A stretch of 36,563 nt of DNA from Staphylococcus rostri (GCF_002902145.1 NZ_PPRF01000018.1:1-36563), one strand, 5' to 3'; positions 15,537-26,490 are shown, counted from the first letter of the stretch. The notes: a model not told the origin generated them from the sequence alone. Translations and numbers: made by a program.

Positions 15537-15861
15537 ATTGACACCTTCCTTATGTATCAATATATCAAAAAAAGTTAGAATGGAATAGGAATATTACTTA
15601 AGAAAGAGACACAGTATACGCGTGCACTGGAAATTCAATAATCGGTGTTCAAAAAGCAGTACTATCGACAAAACTTGAGGGCACTATAAAAAGTTCAAAC
15701 CTTAGTCAAAATTTTATTGCAGTGTCCCGCTAACAACATTGTTCGATTCGTGGAAACCATAACCACTTTTGTCTTAACCTTGTGTGCAACAGATTATCGT
15801 TTGATTTATCTCACCGTTTTCACTAAAATGACCAGTGACAATGAAGGAGGCTAAAAAGCTT
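15537..15861. other. Divergent intergenic region def / lipoprotein gene
   Basis: About 325 bases with no gene. It contains an imperfect hairpin at 15679-15728 (GGGCACT..ATAAAA with TTTTAT..AGTGTCCC) without a clear T-tract. A possible promoter for the lipoprotein gene, TTGTCT (15769-15774), 17 bases, GATTAT (15792-15797), follows. The def promoter must lie near 15560-15600 but cannot be defined. Confidence 0.4.
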
Positions 15862-16494
15862 ATGAAAATGAAAAAAACATTAGGTCTTGCATTAGCAGCA
15901 ACTGTTCTACTTGCAGGGTGTAACAAAGACGGCGAACAATTTGAAAAGTACAATGACGGATTAACGAAACTTCAAAAAGCAGAAGCGCCAATCCAACAAG
16001 TAAATAAAGAAATGAACAATCTTGAGAAAGAAAAAGAGAAAATCTCTAAAGAAGTCAGTGGTAAAGATATTTCAACTGTACAAGATAAAGTGAAGTTATT
16101 TCTTGATAATGCAGCAAAGCGTGAAGCAGAACTGAAAAAAGAAGAAGATGCCATGATGAAATCTAAAAAAGCATTTGAAACACTTCAAAAATCAGCAGCA
16201 AAAGTAGAAGACAAAGAGGATAAAAAAGAATTAGATGAATTCAACAAAGCATTAGAAGACAAATATGCTAAACATGAAGCGTTTATCAGCGGTTATAAAG
16301 ATGTCATTGCAAAAGAAAAAGATTTATTCAGCTATTTCCAAGATGCGTCAGGTAACCAAGAGGGTGTAGACGAAAAGTCAAAAGCACTACAAACTGCACA
16401 AAAAGAGATGAACAATAAAGTCAAAGCGTATTCTAAATCGATTCGTAAGGCACAAACTGAACGTGCTGATGTGGAACCAATTATCAATAGTTAG
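15862..16494 (+). CDS. YkyA-type cell-wall-associated lipoprotein
   Basis: A 210-residue lipoprotein. Its signal peptide (KMKK, hydrophobic core, then LAGC at 17-20) puts the lipid-modified Cys at residue 20. The rest is highly charged and helical, with long coiled-coil stretches (NLEKEKEKISKE, KREAELKKEEDAMMKSKKAF). This matches the YkyA putative cell-wall-binding lipoprotein family, which also lies beside pdhA in Bacillales. ATG at 15862 follows GGAGG at 11 bases; an in-frame ATG at 15835 would lengthen the signal peptide and contains the RBS. It is located outside the membrane; function unknown. It has no strong terminator, so some read-through to pdh is possible. Confidence 0.85.
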   Translation: MKMKKTLGLALAATVLLAGCNKDGEQFEKYNDGLTKLQKAEAPIQQVNKEMNNLEKEKEKISKEVSGKDISTVQDKVKLFLDNAAKREAELKKEEDAMMKSKKAFETLQKSAAKVEDKEDKKELDEFNKALEDKYAKHEAFISGYKDVIAKEKDLFSYFQDASGNQEGVDEKSKALQTAQKEMNNKVKAYSKSIRKAQTERADVEPIINS

Positions 16495-16528
16495 ACTATA
16501 ACAGTTGAAAACAGAGACTATAACAGTT
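16493..16528 (+). repeat. 14-bp direct repeat pair upstream of pdhA
   Basis: AGACTATAACAGTT occurs at 16493-16506 and again, perfectly, at 16515-16528. The start-to-start distance of 22 bases is about two helical turns, as for a pair of protein sites on one DNA face. The first copy begins within the stop codon of the lipoprotein gene. Confidence 0.8.
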
Positions 16529-16615
16529 TGTGTAACTGTAATGTTATCAACTATTACAGAACTTGAATCAAACCACTTAAAAATTACACAGTTGTGTGTT
16601 ACAATTATTTAGGAT
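16522..16615 (+). promoter_or_regulatory. Inverted repeats and likely promoter of the pdh operon
   Basis: ACAGTT and AACTGT form an inverted repeat at 16523-16539. CTGTAAT and ATTACAG form a second at 16536-16560. Further on, the TTACACAGTTGTGTGTTAC stretch (about 16585-16603) carries ACACA/TGTGT symmetry and runs into TACAAT at about 16600, a likely -10 box with a poor TTAAAA -35. This density of dyads suggests an operator region for control of pyruvate dehydrogenase; the regulator cannot be named. Confidence 0.5.
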
Positions 16616-16617
16616 GA

Positions 16618-17763
<1,146 letters not shown>

Positions 17764-17766
17764 GCC

Positions 17767-18744
17767 ATGGCACAAATGACAATGGTTCAAGCGATTAACA
17801 ATGCGCTAGCAACTGAACTTAAAAACGACGAAAACACTTTGATTTTTGGTGAAGACGTTGGTGTTAACGGTGGTGTATTCCGTGTAACTGAAGGTTTACA
17901 AAAAGAATTCGGTGAAGACCGAGTATTCGACACACCTTTAGCTGAATCTGGTATCGGTGGTTTAGCATTAGGTCTTACAACTCAAGGCTACCGTCCAATC
18001 ATGGAAATCCAATTCTTAGGTTTCGTATATGAAGTATTTGACTCAGTAGCAGGTCAAATCGCACGTCACCGTTTCCGTACTGGTAACTCTAAAGCGGCAC
18101 CTGTTACAATCCGTACGCCATTTGGTGGTGGGGTACACACACCAGAACTTCACGCGGACAACTTAGAAGGTATCCTTGCGCAATCTCCAGGTCTTAAAGT
18201 GGTTATCCCATCAGGCCCATACGATGCAAAAGGTTTATTAATCGAAAGTATCCGTAGCAACGACCCAGTTGCATACCTTGAGCACATGAAATTATACCGC
18301 TCATTCCGTGAAGAAGTACCGGAAGAAGAGTACACAATTGAAATCGGTAAAGCGAACGTTAAACGTGAAGGTACTGATTTAACAATTATCACTTACGGTG
18401 CAATGGTACAAGAAGCTATGAAAGCTGCTGAAGAACTTGAAAAAGACGGTCACTCAATCGAAGTAATCGACTTACGTACTGTTCAACCATTAGACATCGA
18501 CACATTAGTAGCTTCTACAGAAAAAACTGGACGCGTTGTCGTTGTTCAAGAAGCTCAAAAACAAGCTGGTGTAGGCGCAAACGTTGTAGCTGAATTATCA
18601 GAACGTGCAATTCTTTCATTAGAAGCACCTATCGGACGTGTTGCAGCACCTGACACAATCTACCCATTCACTCAAGCTGAGAATGTTTGGTTACCAAATA
18701 AAAATGATATCATTGAAAAAGTAAAAGAAACATTAGAATTCTAA
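17767..18744 (+). CDS. pdhB: Pyruvate dehydrogenase E1 component, beta subunit
   Basis: The beta half of the E1 heterotetramer, 325 residues, the family length. It shows the transketolase pyrimidine-binding domain with [17 protein letters not shown] and [15 protein letters not shown] (containing the catalytic Glu), the central [10 protein letters not shown] block, and a C-terminal transketolase domain ([22 protein letters not shown]). ATG 17767 is preceded by AAGGAG that overlaps the pdhA 3' end. It is co-transcribed with pdhA, but about 190 bases with a strong hairpin separate it from pdhC. Confidence 0.96.
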   Translation: MAQMTMVQAINNALATELKNDENTLIFGEDVGVNGGVFRVTEGLQKEFGEDRVFDTPLAESGIGGLALGLTTQGYRPIMEIQFLGFVYEVFDSVAGQIARHRFRTGNSKAAPVTIRTPFGGGVHTPELHADNLEGILAQSPGLKVVIPSGPYDAKGLLIESIRSNDPVAYLEHMKLYRSFREEVPEEEYTIEIGKANVKREGTDLTIITYGAMVQEAMKAAEELEKDGHSIEVIDLRTVQPLDIDTLVASTEKTGRVVVVQEAQKQAGVGANVVAELSERAILSLEAPIGRVAAPDTIYPFTQAENVWLPNKNDIIEKVKETLEF

Positions 18745-18792
18745 TAACAGATTGATTGTTATGTGAGTTGTCTCTTTTGGAGCAATGATGTA

Positions 18793-18872
18793 TTAAAAGT
18801 AAGCTCGCTTCGGAAAATCATTCAATGTTGTTGAGGGATTTACTCTTAGCGAGCTGCTTTTAAGATTTTTTA
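18793..18872 (+). terminator. Large hairpin/partial terminator between pdhB and pdhC
   Basis: AAAAGTAAGCTCGCT at 18795-18809 pairs with AGCGAGCTGCTTTT at 18848-18861 across a ~38-base loop, and TTTTAAGATTTTTT follows. It can act as an attenuating terminator or as a processing and stability element that sets the ratio of E1 to E2/E3. Confidence 0.7.
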
Positions 18873-18938
18873 TAGATAACGAAATGACACCTAAGATTCG
18901 ACAGAGAAAAATATTGATTTAAATTAGGAGGAAACAAC

Positions 18939-20237
18939 GTGGCATTTGAATTTAAATTACCAGATATTGGTGAAGGTATCCACGAAGGTGAAATTGTAAA
19001 ATGGTTCATTAAAGCTGGAGACGCTATTGAAGAAGATGACATTCTATGTGAAGTACAAAACGACAAATCAGTTGTAGAAATTCCATCTCCTGTAACAGGA
19101 ACAATTGAAGAAGTAGTTGTAGAAGAAGGTACTGTTGCTGTCGTTGGTGACACAATTGTAAAAATCGATGCACCTGATGCGGGCGATATTCAATTCAAAG
19201 GTGATCATGGCGACGACGCTAAAGAAGAAGAAGCACCAAAAGAAGAAGTTAAAGAAGAAGCACCTGCTGCAGCCCCTCAAGCAGATGTAGAAGTTGACGA
19301 AAACCGTATCATCAAAGCGATGCCATCAGTGCGTAAATATGCACGTGACAATAATGTGAACATTAAAGCTGTTAATGGTACAGGTAAAAATGGTAGAATT
19401 ACAAAAGAGGACGTTGATGCATTCTTAAACGGTGGCGGTCAAGCAGCTGCTGCAACAGAAACAGTATCAGCTGAATCTACTGAAACAGCAGCACCAGCAG
19501 CGTCAGCGGCGCCAGCAGCTTCTGTTGAAGGTGAATTCCCTGAAACAACTGAAAAAATCCCTGCAATGCGTAAGGCGATTGCAAAAGCAATGGTTAACTC
19601 TAAACACACTGCGCCTCACGTAACATTAATGGATGAAATTGATGTTCAAGCATTATGGGATCACCGTAAAAAATTCAAAGAAATCGCTGCTGAGCAAGGT
19701 ACGAAGCTTACATTCTTACCATACGTTGTAAAAGCATTAGTTTCTGCATTGAAAAAATACCCAGCGCTTAACACTTCATTCAATGAAGAAGCAGGCGAAG
19801 TGGTACACAAACATTACTGGAACATCGGTATTGCTGCAGACACAGAAAGAGGTCTTTTAGTACCTGTAGTAAAACACGCTGATCGTAAATCTATGTTCCA
19901 AATTTCAGATGAAATCAATGAACTTGCTGTTAAAGCACGTGATGGTAAATTAACATCTGATGAAATGAAAGGTGCAACATGTACTATTAGTAACATCGGT
20001 TCTGCAGGTGGCCAATGGTTCACACCAGTTATCAACCACCCAGAAGTTGCAATCTTAGGTATTGGTCGTATCGCTCAAAAACCTATCGTTAAAGATGGCG
20101 AAATTGTAGCAGCACCAGTATTATCATTATCATTAAGCTTTGACCACAGACAAATTGATGGTGCGACTGGTCAAAACGCTATGAACCATATCAAGCGTTT
20201 ATTAAACAATCCAGAACTATTATTAATGGAGGGGTAA
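18939..20237 (+). CDS. pdhC: Pyruvate dehydrogenase E2, dihydrolipoyl acetyltransferase
   Basis: The 432-residue core protein of the complex. It has one lipoyl domain (residues 1-78) with the lipoylated Lys43 in QNDKSV, then a Glu/Lys/Pro/Ala linker, a peripheral-subunit-binding domain at about 123-160 ([23 protein letters not shown]), and an Ala/Pro-rich linker at about 165-200. The catalytic acetyltransferase domain follows, with [12 protein letters not shown] where His403 is the active residue. GTG is the start codon, preceded by a strong TTAGGAGGAAA. It precedes pdhD by three bases. A likely second promoter or processed end lies after the hairpin at 18793-18872. Confidence 0.96.
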   Translation: MAFEFKLPDIGEGIHEGEIVKWFIKAGDAIEEDDILCEVQNDKSVVEIPSPVTGTIEEVVVEEGTVAVVGDTIVKIDAPDAGDIQFKGDHGDDAKEEEAPKEEVKEEAPAAAPQADVEVDENRIIKAMPSVRKYARDNNVNIKAVNGTGKNGRITKEDVDAFLNGGGQAAAATETVSAESTETAAPAASAAPAASVEGEFPETTEKIPAMRKAIAKAMVNSKHTAPHVTLMDEIDVQALWDHRKKFKEIAAEQGTKLTFLPYVVKALVSALKKYPALNTSFNEEAGEVVHKHYWNIGIAADTERGLLVPVVKHADRKSMFQISDEINELAVKARDGKLTSDEMKGATCTISNIGSAGGQWFTPVINHPEVAILGIGRIAQKPIVKDGEIVAAPVLSLSLSFDHRQIDGATGQNAMNHIKRLLNNPELLLMEG

Positions 20238-20240
20238 AAT

Positions 20241-21647
20241 ATGGTAGTCGGAGATTTTCCAATTGAAACAGATACTATTGTCGTAGGTGCAGGTCCAGGT
20301 GGATATGTTGCCGCAATTCGTGCAGCACAATTAGGACAAAAAGTAACAATCGTTGAGAAAGGTAGCCTAGGTGGTGTATGTCTTAACGTTGGTTGTATTC
20401 CATCAAAAGCACTTTTAAATGCAGCACACCGTTATGATCATGCTCAACACGGTGAAGAGTTAGGTATTACAGCTGAAAACGTAACTTTAGACTTTGGTAA
20501 AGTACAAGACTTCAAAGGTTCTGTTGTTAACAAATTAACAGGCGGTGTTGAAGCGTTACTTAAAGGTAACAAAGTTGAAATCGTTAAAGGTGAAGCTTAC
20601 TTCGTTGATGGTAACAGCTTACGCGTTATGAATGAAACAAGTGCACAAACTTACAACTTCAAAAATGCAATCGTTGCAACTGGTTCACGTCCAATCGAAA
20701 TTCCTAACTTCAAATTCGGTGGTCGCGTATTAGATTCAACAGGTGCTTTAAACTTACAAGAAGTACCTAAGAAATTAGTTGTTGTAGGTGGCGGTTACAT
20801 CGGTTCTGAGTTAGGTACTGCATACGCTAACTTCGGTACAGAAGTAACAATTCTTGAAGGTGCAAAAGAAATCCTTGGTGGATTCGAAAAACAAATGGTT
20901 GCACCAGTTAAGAAAAAAATGAAAGCTAAAGGTATGACAATCGAAACTGAAGCTTTAGCAAAATCAGCTGAAGAAACTGATAACGGCGTAAAAGTAACTT
21001 ATGAAGTTAAAGGCGAAGAAAAAACAATCGAAGCTGACTACGTATTAGTTACTGTAGGTCGTCGTCCAAATACGGATGAGTTAGGTTTAGAAGAAGCTGG
21101 CGTTAAACTTACAGATCGTGGCTTAGTTGAAGTAGACAAACAAGGTCGTTCTTCAGTAAGCAGTATCTTTGCAATTGGTGACATTGTTCCGGGTCTTCCA
21201 TTAGCACATAAAGCAAGCTATGAAGCAAAAGTTGCTGCTGAAGCAATCGCAGGACAAAATGCTGAAGTTGATTACATCGGTATGCCTGCTGTATGTTTCA
21301 CAGAACCTGAACTTGCTCAAGTGGGTTACACTGAAGCACAAGCAAAAGAAGAAGGTATTGCTTACAAAGCTTCTAAATTCCCTTACCAAGCAAACGGTCG
21401 TGCATTATCATTAAACGATACTGACGGATTCGTTAAGTTAATCACACTTAAAGAAGACGACACATTAATCGGTGCACAAGTTGTTGGTACAAGTGCTTCT
21501 GACGTTATCTCTGAATTAGGTCTTGCTATCGAAGCAGGCATGAATGCAGAAGATATCGCATTAACTGTTCACGCTCACCCAACTTTAGGTGAAATGAGCA
21601 TGGAAGCTGCTGAAAAAGCAATCGGTTTACCAATCCACACAATGTAA
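20241..21647 (+). CDS. pdhD: Dihydrolipoyl dehydrogenase (E3)
   Basis: E3 reoxidises the dihydrolipoyl groups of E2 with FAD and NAD. The 468-residue sequence has the FAD-binding [10 protein letters not shown] at 16-25, redox-active Cys47 and Cys52 in [13 protein letters not shown], the NAD-binding [10 protein letters not shown] near residue 180, the second FAD motif FAIGDIVPG, and the catalytic His-Glu pair in HAHPTLGE near the C-terminus. ATG at 20241 follows GGAGGGG. In staphylococci this E3 usually also serves other 2-oxoacid complexes, as none other is encoded nearby (inference). The gene ends the operon at a terminator. Confidence 0.97.
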   Translation: MVVGDFPIETDTIVVGAGPGGYVAAIRAAQLGQKVTIVEKGSLGGVCLNVGCIPSKALLNAAHRYDHAQHGEELGITAENVTLDFGKVQDFKGSVVNKLTGGVEALLKGNKVEIVKGEAYFVDGNSLRVMNETSAQTYNFKNAIVATGSRPIEIPNFKFGGRVLDSTGALNLQEVPKKLVVVGGGYIGSELGTAYANFGTEVTILEGAKEILGGFEKQMVAPVKKKMKAKGMTIETEALAKSAEETDNGVKVTYEVKGEEKTIEADYVLVTVGRRPNTDELGLEEAGVKLTDRGLVEVDKQGRSSVSSIFAIGDIVPGLPLAHKASYEAKVAAEAIAGQNAEVDYIGMPAVCFTEPELAQVGYTEAQAKEEGIAYKASKFPYQANGRALSLNDTDGFVKLITLKEDDTLIGAQVVGTSASDVISELGLAIEAGMNAEDIALTVHAHPTLGEMSMEAAEKAIGLPIHTM

Positions 21648-21665
21648 TAATATGTTTTGATATAT

Positions 21666-21700
21666 CAAGAGACTGAGCCATCGTGCTTGGTCTCTTTTTC
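21666..21700 (+). terminator. Terminator of the pdh operon
   Basis: AAGAGACTGAGC pairs with GCTTGGTCTCTT (G-T pairs included) around a short loop, then TTTTCTCTTTT. It lies 20 bases after the pdhD stop. Confidence 0.85.
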
Positions 21701-21734
21701 TCTTTTAACAAAACACAATAAAGGAGGTAACACT

Positions 21735-22007
21735 ATGGAATACCATTATCCAATTGATGTCGACTGGTCGAATGAAGAAATGATCGATGTGATTCAATTT
21801 TTCAACGCAATTGAAGCGTACTATGAATCGTCGGTAGAGCGTGACACTTTGATGGAGAACTACCGTGCATTCAAACGTGTCGTGCCGGGTAAAGCAGACG
21901 AGAAAAACATCTTTGATGACTTCAAAAAAGCAAGTGGTTATGACAGTTATCAAGTGGTGAAAAAAGCGAAGAATACGCCGGATGCGAAAACTTTGAGCAA
22001 TTTATAA
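21735..22007 (+). CDS. UPF0223 family protein, 90 residues
   Basis: A small acidic cytosolic protein beginning MEYHYPIDVDWSNEEM. It matches the UPF0223 (YktA-like) family, whose gene follows pdhD in S. aureus as well. It is helical, with no catalytic motif, and its function is unknown. ATG at 21735 has a strong AAGGAGG. The upstream frame extension to 21657 lies in the pdh terminator and is not real. Confidence 0.85.
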   Translation: MEYHYPIDVDWSNEEMIDVIQFFNAIEAYYESSVERDTLMENYRAFKRVVPGKADEKNIFDDFKKASGYDSYQVVKKAKNTPDAKTLSNL

Positions 22008-22063
22008 AAAAGGTCAAAAAATGGTTGTAATTAGAGCTGTATTTTGTTATTTTTATTAAGCGT

Positions 22064-22090
22064 TAAACAAAATGTTTAGTAAAAGTAAAC
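22064..22090 (+). promoter_or_regulatory. Putative operator upstream of the XRE-cupin/pot operon
   Basis: TAAACA AAA TGTTTA at 22064-22078 is a perfect inverted repeat with 6-base arms; GTTTA (22074-22078) also forms a dyad with TAAAC (22086-22090). The site lies about 50 bases before the regulator gene and suits autorepression by an XRE protein. Confidence 0.5.
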
Positions 22091-22138
22091 TTAATGCAGC
22101 TTTTTTATATGGAATGATAAGAACATGTGGGTGACAAA

Positions 22139-22678
22139 ATGGAAATTGGTCAAAAGATAAAAAATTTAAGGCATCTAAAGAATTTGACGCAAGAAGAACT
22201 GGGTGAGCGTACAGACTTGTCTAAAGGATACATATCACAGTTGGAAAGTAACAAGACTTCCCCAAGCATGGAGACGTTTCTTAATATTTTGGAAGTCCTT
22301 GGCACAACACCACGTGATTTTTTTGAGCAACAACAAGTGACAAAGGTACACTATCCACGTGAGGAACAGTTGACGTATGATGAAAGTGATAAGGGGTATT
22401 TTTTACAGTGGCCAGTTAAAACTTCTAATGAGTTTGAAATGGAACCATTGTTGCTAACACTTCAACCTCATGCGGCATATAAACCATTTGAACCATCAAT
22501 GTCTGATACATTTATTTATTGTTTAAATGGTGTTGTCACACTTACATTAGGTGACGAAGTGTTTGAGGCGAGACAAGGGGATGCACTTTATTTTAAAGCA
22601 ACAAAAGAACACAGATTATCTAATAACGGCGATGTAGAAGCGCAAATATTAATTGTAGCAACATCATCTTATTTATAG
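22139..22678 (+). CDS. XRE-family regulator with cupin sensor domain, probable pot operon regulator
   Basis: A 179-residue regulator with an N-terminal helix-turn-helix ([20 protein letters not shown] then [16 protein letters not shown], residues 3-45) and a C-terminal cupin_2 domain (about 105-175) with the typical G-D-x-L-Y-F strand ([10 protein letters not shown]) and a His (EHRLSN). This architecture is that of PuuR-like polyamine or amino-acid regulators, which fits its place directly ahead of potABCD (11 bases to potA). I use ATG 22139; an in-frame GTG 12 bases upstream has no better RBS. Ligand and autoregulation are inferred. Confidence 0.88.
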   Translation: MEIGQKIKNLRHLKNLTQEELGERTDLSKGYISQLESNKTSPSMETFLNILEVLGTTPRDFFEQQQVTKVHYPREEQLTYDESDKGYFLQWPVKTSNEFEMEPLLLTLQPHAAYKPFEPSMSDTFIYCLNGVVTLTLGDEVFEARQGDALYFKATKEHRLSNNGDVEAQILIVATSSYL

Positions 22679-22689
22679 GAGGAACGCAT

Positions 22690-23790
22690 GTGGCACCTTT
22701 ATTAACATTTGATCAGGTTACAAAAGCCTATGACGGTACAGTTATTCTAGACGGTATCGATATTGAAATAGAGTCAGGCTATTTTTATACAATTCTAGGG
22801 CCTTCTGGTTGTGGTAAGACGACGATACTGAAGCTGATTGCGGGCTTTGAAACAGCTGATGCTGGGGATATTGTCTACTTAGGTAATAGAATTAATGATT
22901 TACCTGCGAATAAGCGACAAGTAAATACAGTGTTCCAAGATTATGCGTTGTTTCCGCATCTGAATGTGTATGACAATGTTGCTTTCGGGTTAAAACTCAA
23001 AAAGCTCAGTAAGCAAAAGATTGATGACAAAGTAAAAGAAGCATTGAAGTTAGTTAAGTTAGAAGAGTATATTAACAGTCCGATTCAAGCGCTTAGTGGT
23101 GGTCAGAAACAACGTATTGCGATTGCACGTGCGATTGTGAATGAACCAGAGATTTTATTACTGGATGAGTCATTATCTGCGTTAGATCTTAAACTACGAA
23201 CAGAAATGCAGTACGAGTTGCGTGAAATCCAATCGCGACTAGGTATTACGTTTATCTTTGTTACACATGATCAAGAAGAGGCGCTGGCACTGAGCGATTA
23301 TATATTTGTCATGCGTAAAGGCAAGGTAGAACAGTTCGGTACGCCGCTTGATATTTATGACGAGCCTGTAAACCGTTATGTGGCTGACTTTATTGGCGAA
23401 TCTAATATCGTTGAAGGAACGATGATTGAAGACTTTGTGGTGAATATATACGGGCAAGATTTCGATTGTGTGGACCAAGCGATTGCACCGAATACATTGG
23501 TAGATGTGGTGATTAGACCGGAAGATATTTCGCTCGTTCCAGCTGAAAAAGGGTTATTCCAAGCGACTGTGACGTCAACGTTATTCCGTGGCGTACATTA
23601 TGAAATTATTTGCGAAGACCCTAAAGGTTACGAATGGACGATTCAATCGACAAAAAATGCAGAAATTGGATCACGCGTTGGTTTAGATTTTGAACCTGAA
23701 GCGATTCACATCATGGTACCAGGTGAGACGGAAGAAGAGTTTGATGCACGTATTGAAGGATATGGAGATGGTAACGATGAAACATCTTAA
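22690..23790 (+). CDS. potA: Spermidine/putrescine ABC transporter ATPase PotA
   Basis: ATPase of the polyamine importer, 366 residues. It has Walker A GPSGCGKT at 37-44, Q-loop [10 protein letters not shown], signature LSGGQKQR at 135-142, Walker B LLLDE at 156-160 and a switch His in VTHDQEEA. The C-terminal 120 residues form a TOBE/MOP-like regulatory domain ([11 protein letters not shown]). The start is GTG at 22690 with AGGAGG ahead; the ATG two bases upstream is out of frame. Its end overlaps potB by 14 bases. Polyamine specificity comes from the whole gene set. Confidence 0.94.
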   Translation: MAPLLTFDQVTKAYDGTVILDGIDIEIESGYFYTILGPSGCGKTTILKLIAGFETADAGDIVYLGNRINDLPANKRQVNTVFQDYALFPHLNVYDNVAFGLKLKKLSKQKIDDKVKEALKLVKLEEYINSPIQALSGGQKQRIAIARAIVNEPEILLLDESLSALDLKLRTEMQYELREIQSRLGITFIFVTHDQEEALALSDYIFVMRKGKVEQFGTPLDIYDEPVNRYVADFIGESNIVEGTMIEDFVVNIYGQDFDCVDQAIAPNTLVDVVIRPEDISLVPAEKGLFQATVTSTLFRGVHYEIICEDPKGYEWTIQSTKNAEIGSRVGLDFEPEAIHIMVPGETEEEFDARIEGYGDGNDETS

Positions 23791-24583
23791 TCGCTGGCTT
23801 GCCATTCCATATTGGCTATGGATGATTGGTTTTATTCTAATTCCAGTCGCATTGCTCGTTTATTTTTCATTTACTGATATGCAAGGACACTTCTCGTTAA
23901 CGAACTATGAGCAGTTTTTAACATGGCGTTATATGCGTATGTTGTTGGAATCTATTATGTATGCGGCGATTATTACAATGATTTGCCTTTTATTTAGTTA
24001 TCCTGCAGCATATTTTATTCGTCAGTCGCGTCACGGGGCAACGTGGTTGTTAGTGATGATTATTCCGACATGGATGAATCTACTACTCAAGACATATGCA
24101 TTTATTGGGATTTTCAGTCATGATGGTATTATCAACCAATTTTTGAATGTGTTGCATATTCCATCCCAGACCATATTATTTACAGCGCCTGCGTTCGTGG
24201 CAGTAGCAGCATATATTTATTTGCCGTTTATGCTGTTACCTATCTATAACAGTATGAAAGATATTCCAGATCAAATGTTCTTTGCGGCACAAGATCTCGG
24301 TGCTGATACGCTGACAGTGGTACGTAAAGTATTATTTCCATTAACAATTGAAGGTGTTAAGACGGGGATTCAAGTCACGTTTATTCCCGCATTGTCACTA
24401 TTCATGATTACACGTTTGATTGCAGGGAATAAGGTTATTAATATTGGTACAGCGATTGAAGAGCAATTTTTAGTCATTCAAAATTTTGGTATGGGTGCGA
24501 CAATCGCACTATTTTTAGTGTTGTTTATGATGCTCACCTTGATTTTAACGCGCACTAAAGACCAAGGAGGGACATCACGATGA
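23777..24583 (+). CDS. potB: Spermidine/putrescine ABC transporter permease PotB
   Basis: A six-helix permease of 268 residues with the inner-membrane signature EAA-like loop ([24 protein letters not shown]). The N-terminus [26 protein letters not shown] gives the first helix. I place the start at 23777 (MKHLNRW), inside the end of potA, with GGAGATGG about seven bases ahead; a longer open frame from 23690 is a shadow of potA. Its stop overlaps the potC start as ATGA. Confidence 0.93.
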   Translation: MKHLNRWLAIPYWLWMIGFILIPVALLVYFSFTDMQGHFSLTNYEQFLTWRYMRMLLESIMYAAIITMICLLFSYPAAYFIRQSRHGATWLLVMIIPTWMNLLLKTYAFIGIFSHDGIINQFLNVLHIPSQTILFTAPAFVAVAAYIYLPFMLLPIYNSMKDIPDQMFFAAQDLGADTLTVVRKVLFPLTIEGVKTGIQVTFIPALSLFMITRLIAGNKVINIGTAIEEQFLVIQNFGMGATIALFLVLFMMLTLILTRTKDQGGTSR

Positions 24584-25392
24584 AATGGTTTGGAAAGGCT
24601 TATTTATACGGCTTACTTATCATATTGTATGTGCCGATTTTCTTTTTGATGCTTTATTCGTTTAATAGCACTGGCAATATGATCCATTTTGAAGGATTTA
24701 CGCTCGAGCATTACGAATCGCTATTGGCGAACAAGCGTTTATTACAGGTTGTCTTTAACACGATTGCTGTTGCGTTGATTGCTGCTGCGATTTCAACGGT
24801 GATTGGTCTGTTTGGTGCGTTGGTACTTTACCAAATTCGCCAGCAGATGCTGAAAGTGTCGTTATTGACGCTTAACAATGTATTAATGGTATCGTCAGAC
24901 GTTGTCATCGGTGCATCGTTTTTAATCATGTTTACGGCGATTGGTCACTACACGGGCTTTAGCTTAGGGTTTACATCTGTACTTGTCTCGCACATTGCCT
25001 TTTGTATTCCGATTGTCGTGATTGTCATCTTACCTAAACTTTATGAGATGAATCAGTCAATTATTGAAGCGGGTAGAGACTTAGGTGCGACAGAATGGCA
25101 ATTGCTGACGAAGATTTTAATCCCACAGCTTATGCCGGGGATTATTGGTGGCTTTTTTATGGCATTGACGTACTCGTTGGATGACTTTACGGTAAGTTTC
25201 TTCGTCACAGGTAATGGCTTTAGCGTGTTATCTGTTGAAGTGTATTCGATGGCACGTCGCGGTGTAAGTATGGAAATCAACGCAATATCGACATTGCTAT
25301 TCGCAGTCATTATGATTGGTCTGATTGGTTACCAATTACTGCTACGTTACCAACGTAAGCAACAACTTAAGAGACAAGGGGTGTCACAATGA
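24580..25392 (+). CDS. potC: Spermidine/putrescine ABC transporter permease PotC
   Basis: The second permease, 270 residues, six predicted helices, with the EAA loop IIEAGRDLGATEWQLLTKIL around residues 160-180 and the conserved YSLDDFTVSFF of PotC. It overlaps both potB and potD by four bases (ATGA), so translation of the operon is fully coupled. AAGGAGGG precedes its ATG. Confidence 0.94.
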   Translation: MKWFGKAYLYGLLIILYVPIFFLMLYSFNSTGNMIHFEGFTLEHYESLLANKRLLQVVFNTIAVALIAAAISTVIGLFGALVLYQIRQQMLKVSLLTLNNVLMVSSDVVIGASFLIMFTAIGHYTGFSLGFTSVLVSHIAFCIPIVVIVILPKLYEMNQSIIEAGRDLGATEWQLLTKILIPQLMPGIIGGFFMALTYSLDDFTVSFFVTGNGFSVLSVEVYSMARRGVSMEINAISTLLFAVIMIGLIGYQLLLRYQRKQQLKRQGVSQ

Positions 25393-26459
25393 AACAATTT
25401 GTCCAATTAATTGGTGGTGCTTTAGTTCTCGGGATAATCAGTCTAGGTATTGGTTATTGGGTCAGTCATGATCAAGTAAAGCAACAGCGTGAAGAACTGT
25501 ATGTATACAACTGGGGCGAATACATTGATCCCGAGTTAATTCAACAGTTTGAGCGAGAAACCGGCATTAAGGTTATTTATGAAACGTTTGACTCTAATGA
25601 AGCGATGGAAGCCAAAATTCGAAATGGTGGGACGCATTATGATGTCGCGTTTCCAAGTGACTATACGATAGAAAAGATGAAAAAGTCGAATCTGTTAATA
25701 CCTTTGGATCATCAACAAATTCCAAATATGAAGCATTTGGATCAACACTATATGAATCAGCCGTTTGATCCGGATAATCAATATTCATTGCCGTATTTCT
25801 TTGGAACGGTTGGTATTTTATATGATCAAGAAAAATATCCGGACATGACGTTTGAACATTGGGCAGATTTAAAGGATCCACGCTTAGCGGGTGACGTTAT
25901 TTTTGTCGATGGTGCACGTGAAGTGATAGGATTAGGATTGAATAGTCTGGGGTATAGTTTGAATGATACCAACTCACAACATTTACAAGAAGCGGAAGCA
26001 CATTTGAAAACTTTCGCACCGAACATTCGTGGTGTTGTTGGCGATGAAGTAACGATGATGCTTGAACAACATGAAGCGAGTGTTGCGGTAATGTGGAGTG
26101 GTTCGGCTGCCCCATTATTCCAAGAAGATGAACGTTTTCAATATGTCGTGCCGAAAGATGGTTCGAACTTATGGTTTGACAATATGGTTATTCCAAAGAC
26201 AGCGCAAAATGTCAAAGGCGCACATCAATTTATGAACTTTTTATTAGAACCTGAAGTGAATTGTCAAAATACAGAATGGGTGGCATATGGTACGCCGAAT
26301 AAAACGGCAAGAGATTTGTTACCTGATGAATTGAAGAACGATACACGTGTTTATCCTACTGAGGAGACGCAACAGCGATTAGAAGTTTATAAAGATTTAG
26401 GAACGGATGTATTAAGTGAATATAACGAACGTTTCTTGAATTTCAAGATGGGGTTATAG
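25389..26459 (+). CDS. potD: Spermidine/putrescine-binding protein PotD
   Basis: The extracellular receptor of the polyamine importer, 356 residues. It has a hydrophobic N-terminal segment (residues about 7-27) followed by the mature start LYVYNWGEYIDPEL, which is the typical PotD/PotF opening. Ligand-pocket elements include the YDVAFPSDYTIEKM block and the late WFDNMVIPKTAQN. Unusually for a Gram-positive solute-binding protein, there is no lipobox Cys after the hydrophobic segment (IISLGIGYWVS). It is probably held by an uncleaved membrane anchor. Last gene of the coupled operon; no strong terminator separates it from the next gene. Confidence 0.93.
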   Translation: MKQFVQLIGGALVLGIISLGIGYWVSHDQVKQQREELYVYNWGEYIDPELIQQFERETGIKVIYETFDSNEAMEAKIRNGGTHYDVAFPSDYTIEKMKKSNLLIPLDHQQIPNMKHLDQHYMNQPFDPDNQYSLPYFFGTVGILYDQEKYPDMTFEHWADLKDPRLAGDVIFVDGAREVIGLGLNSLGYSLNDTNSQHLQEAEAHLKTFAPNIRGVVGDEVTMMLEQHEASVAVMWSGSAAPLFQEDERFQYVVPKDGSNLWFDNMVIPKTAQNVKGAHQFMNFLLEPEVNCQNTEWVAYGTPNKTARDLLPDELKNDTRVYPTEETQQRLEVYKDLGTDVLSEYNERFLNFKMGL

Positions 26460-26460
26460 T

Positions 26461-26490
26461 TTCGTGAATCGTAGTAAAATGCGATATAAT
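26461..26490 (+). promoter_or_regulatory. Promoter of the DUF4064-like gene after potD
   Basis: A perfect TATAAT at 26485-26490 with TTCGTG at 26461-26466, spacer 18. The -35 box lies directly after the potD stop codon. The next ATG is 29 bases downstream of the -10 box. Confidence 0.5.

Noticed and set aside
19432..19623. Gln/Leu-rich frame within pdhC
   Set aside because: It is a frame-shifted reading of the Ala/Pro linker of E2.
20241..20400. Alternative promoter or start inside pdhD
   Set aside because: The usual 468-residue length and strong GGAGGGG support the start at 20241.
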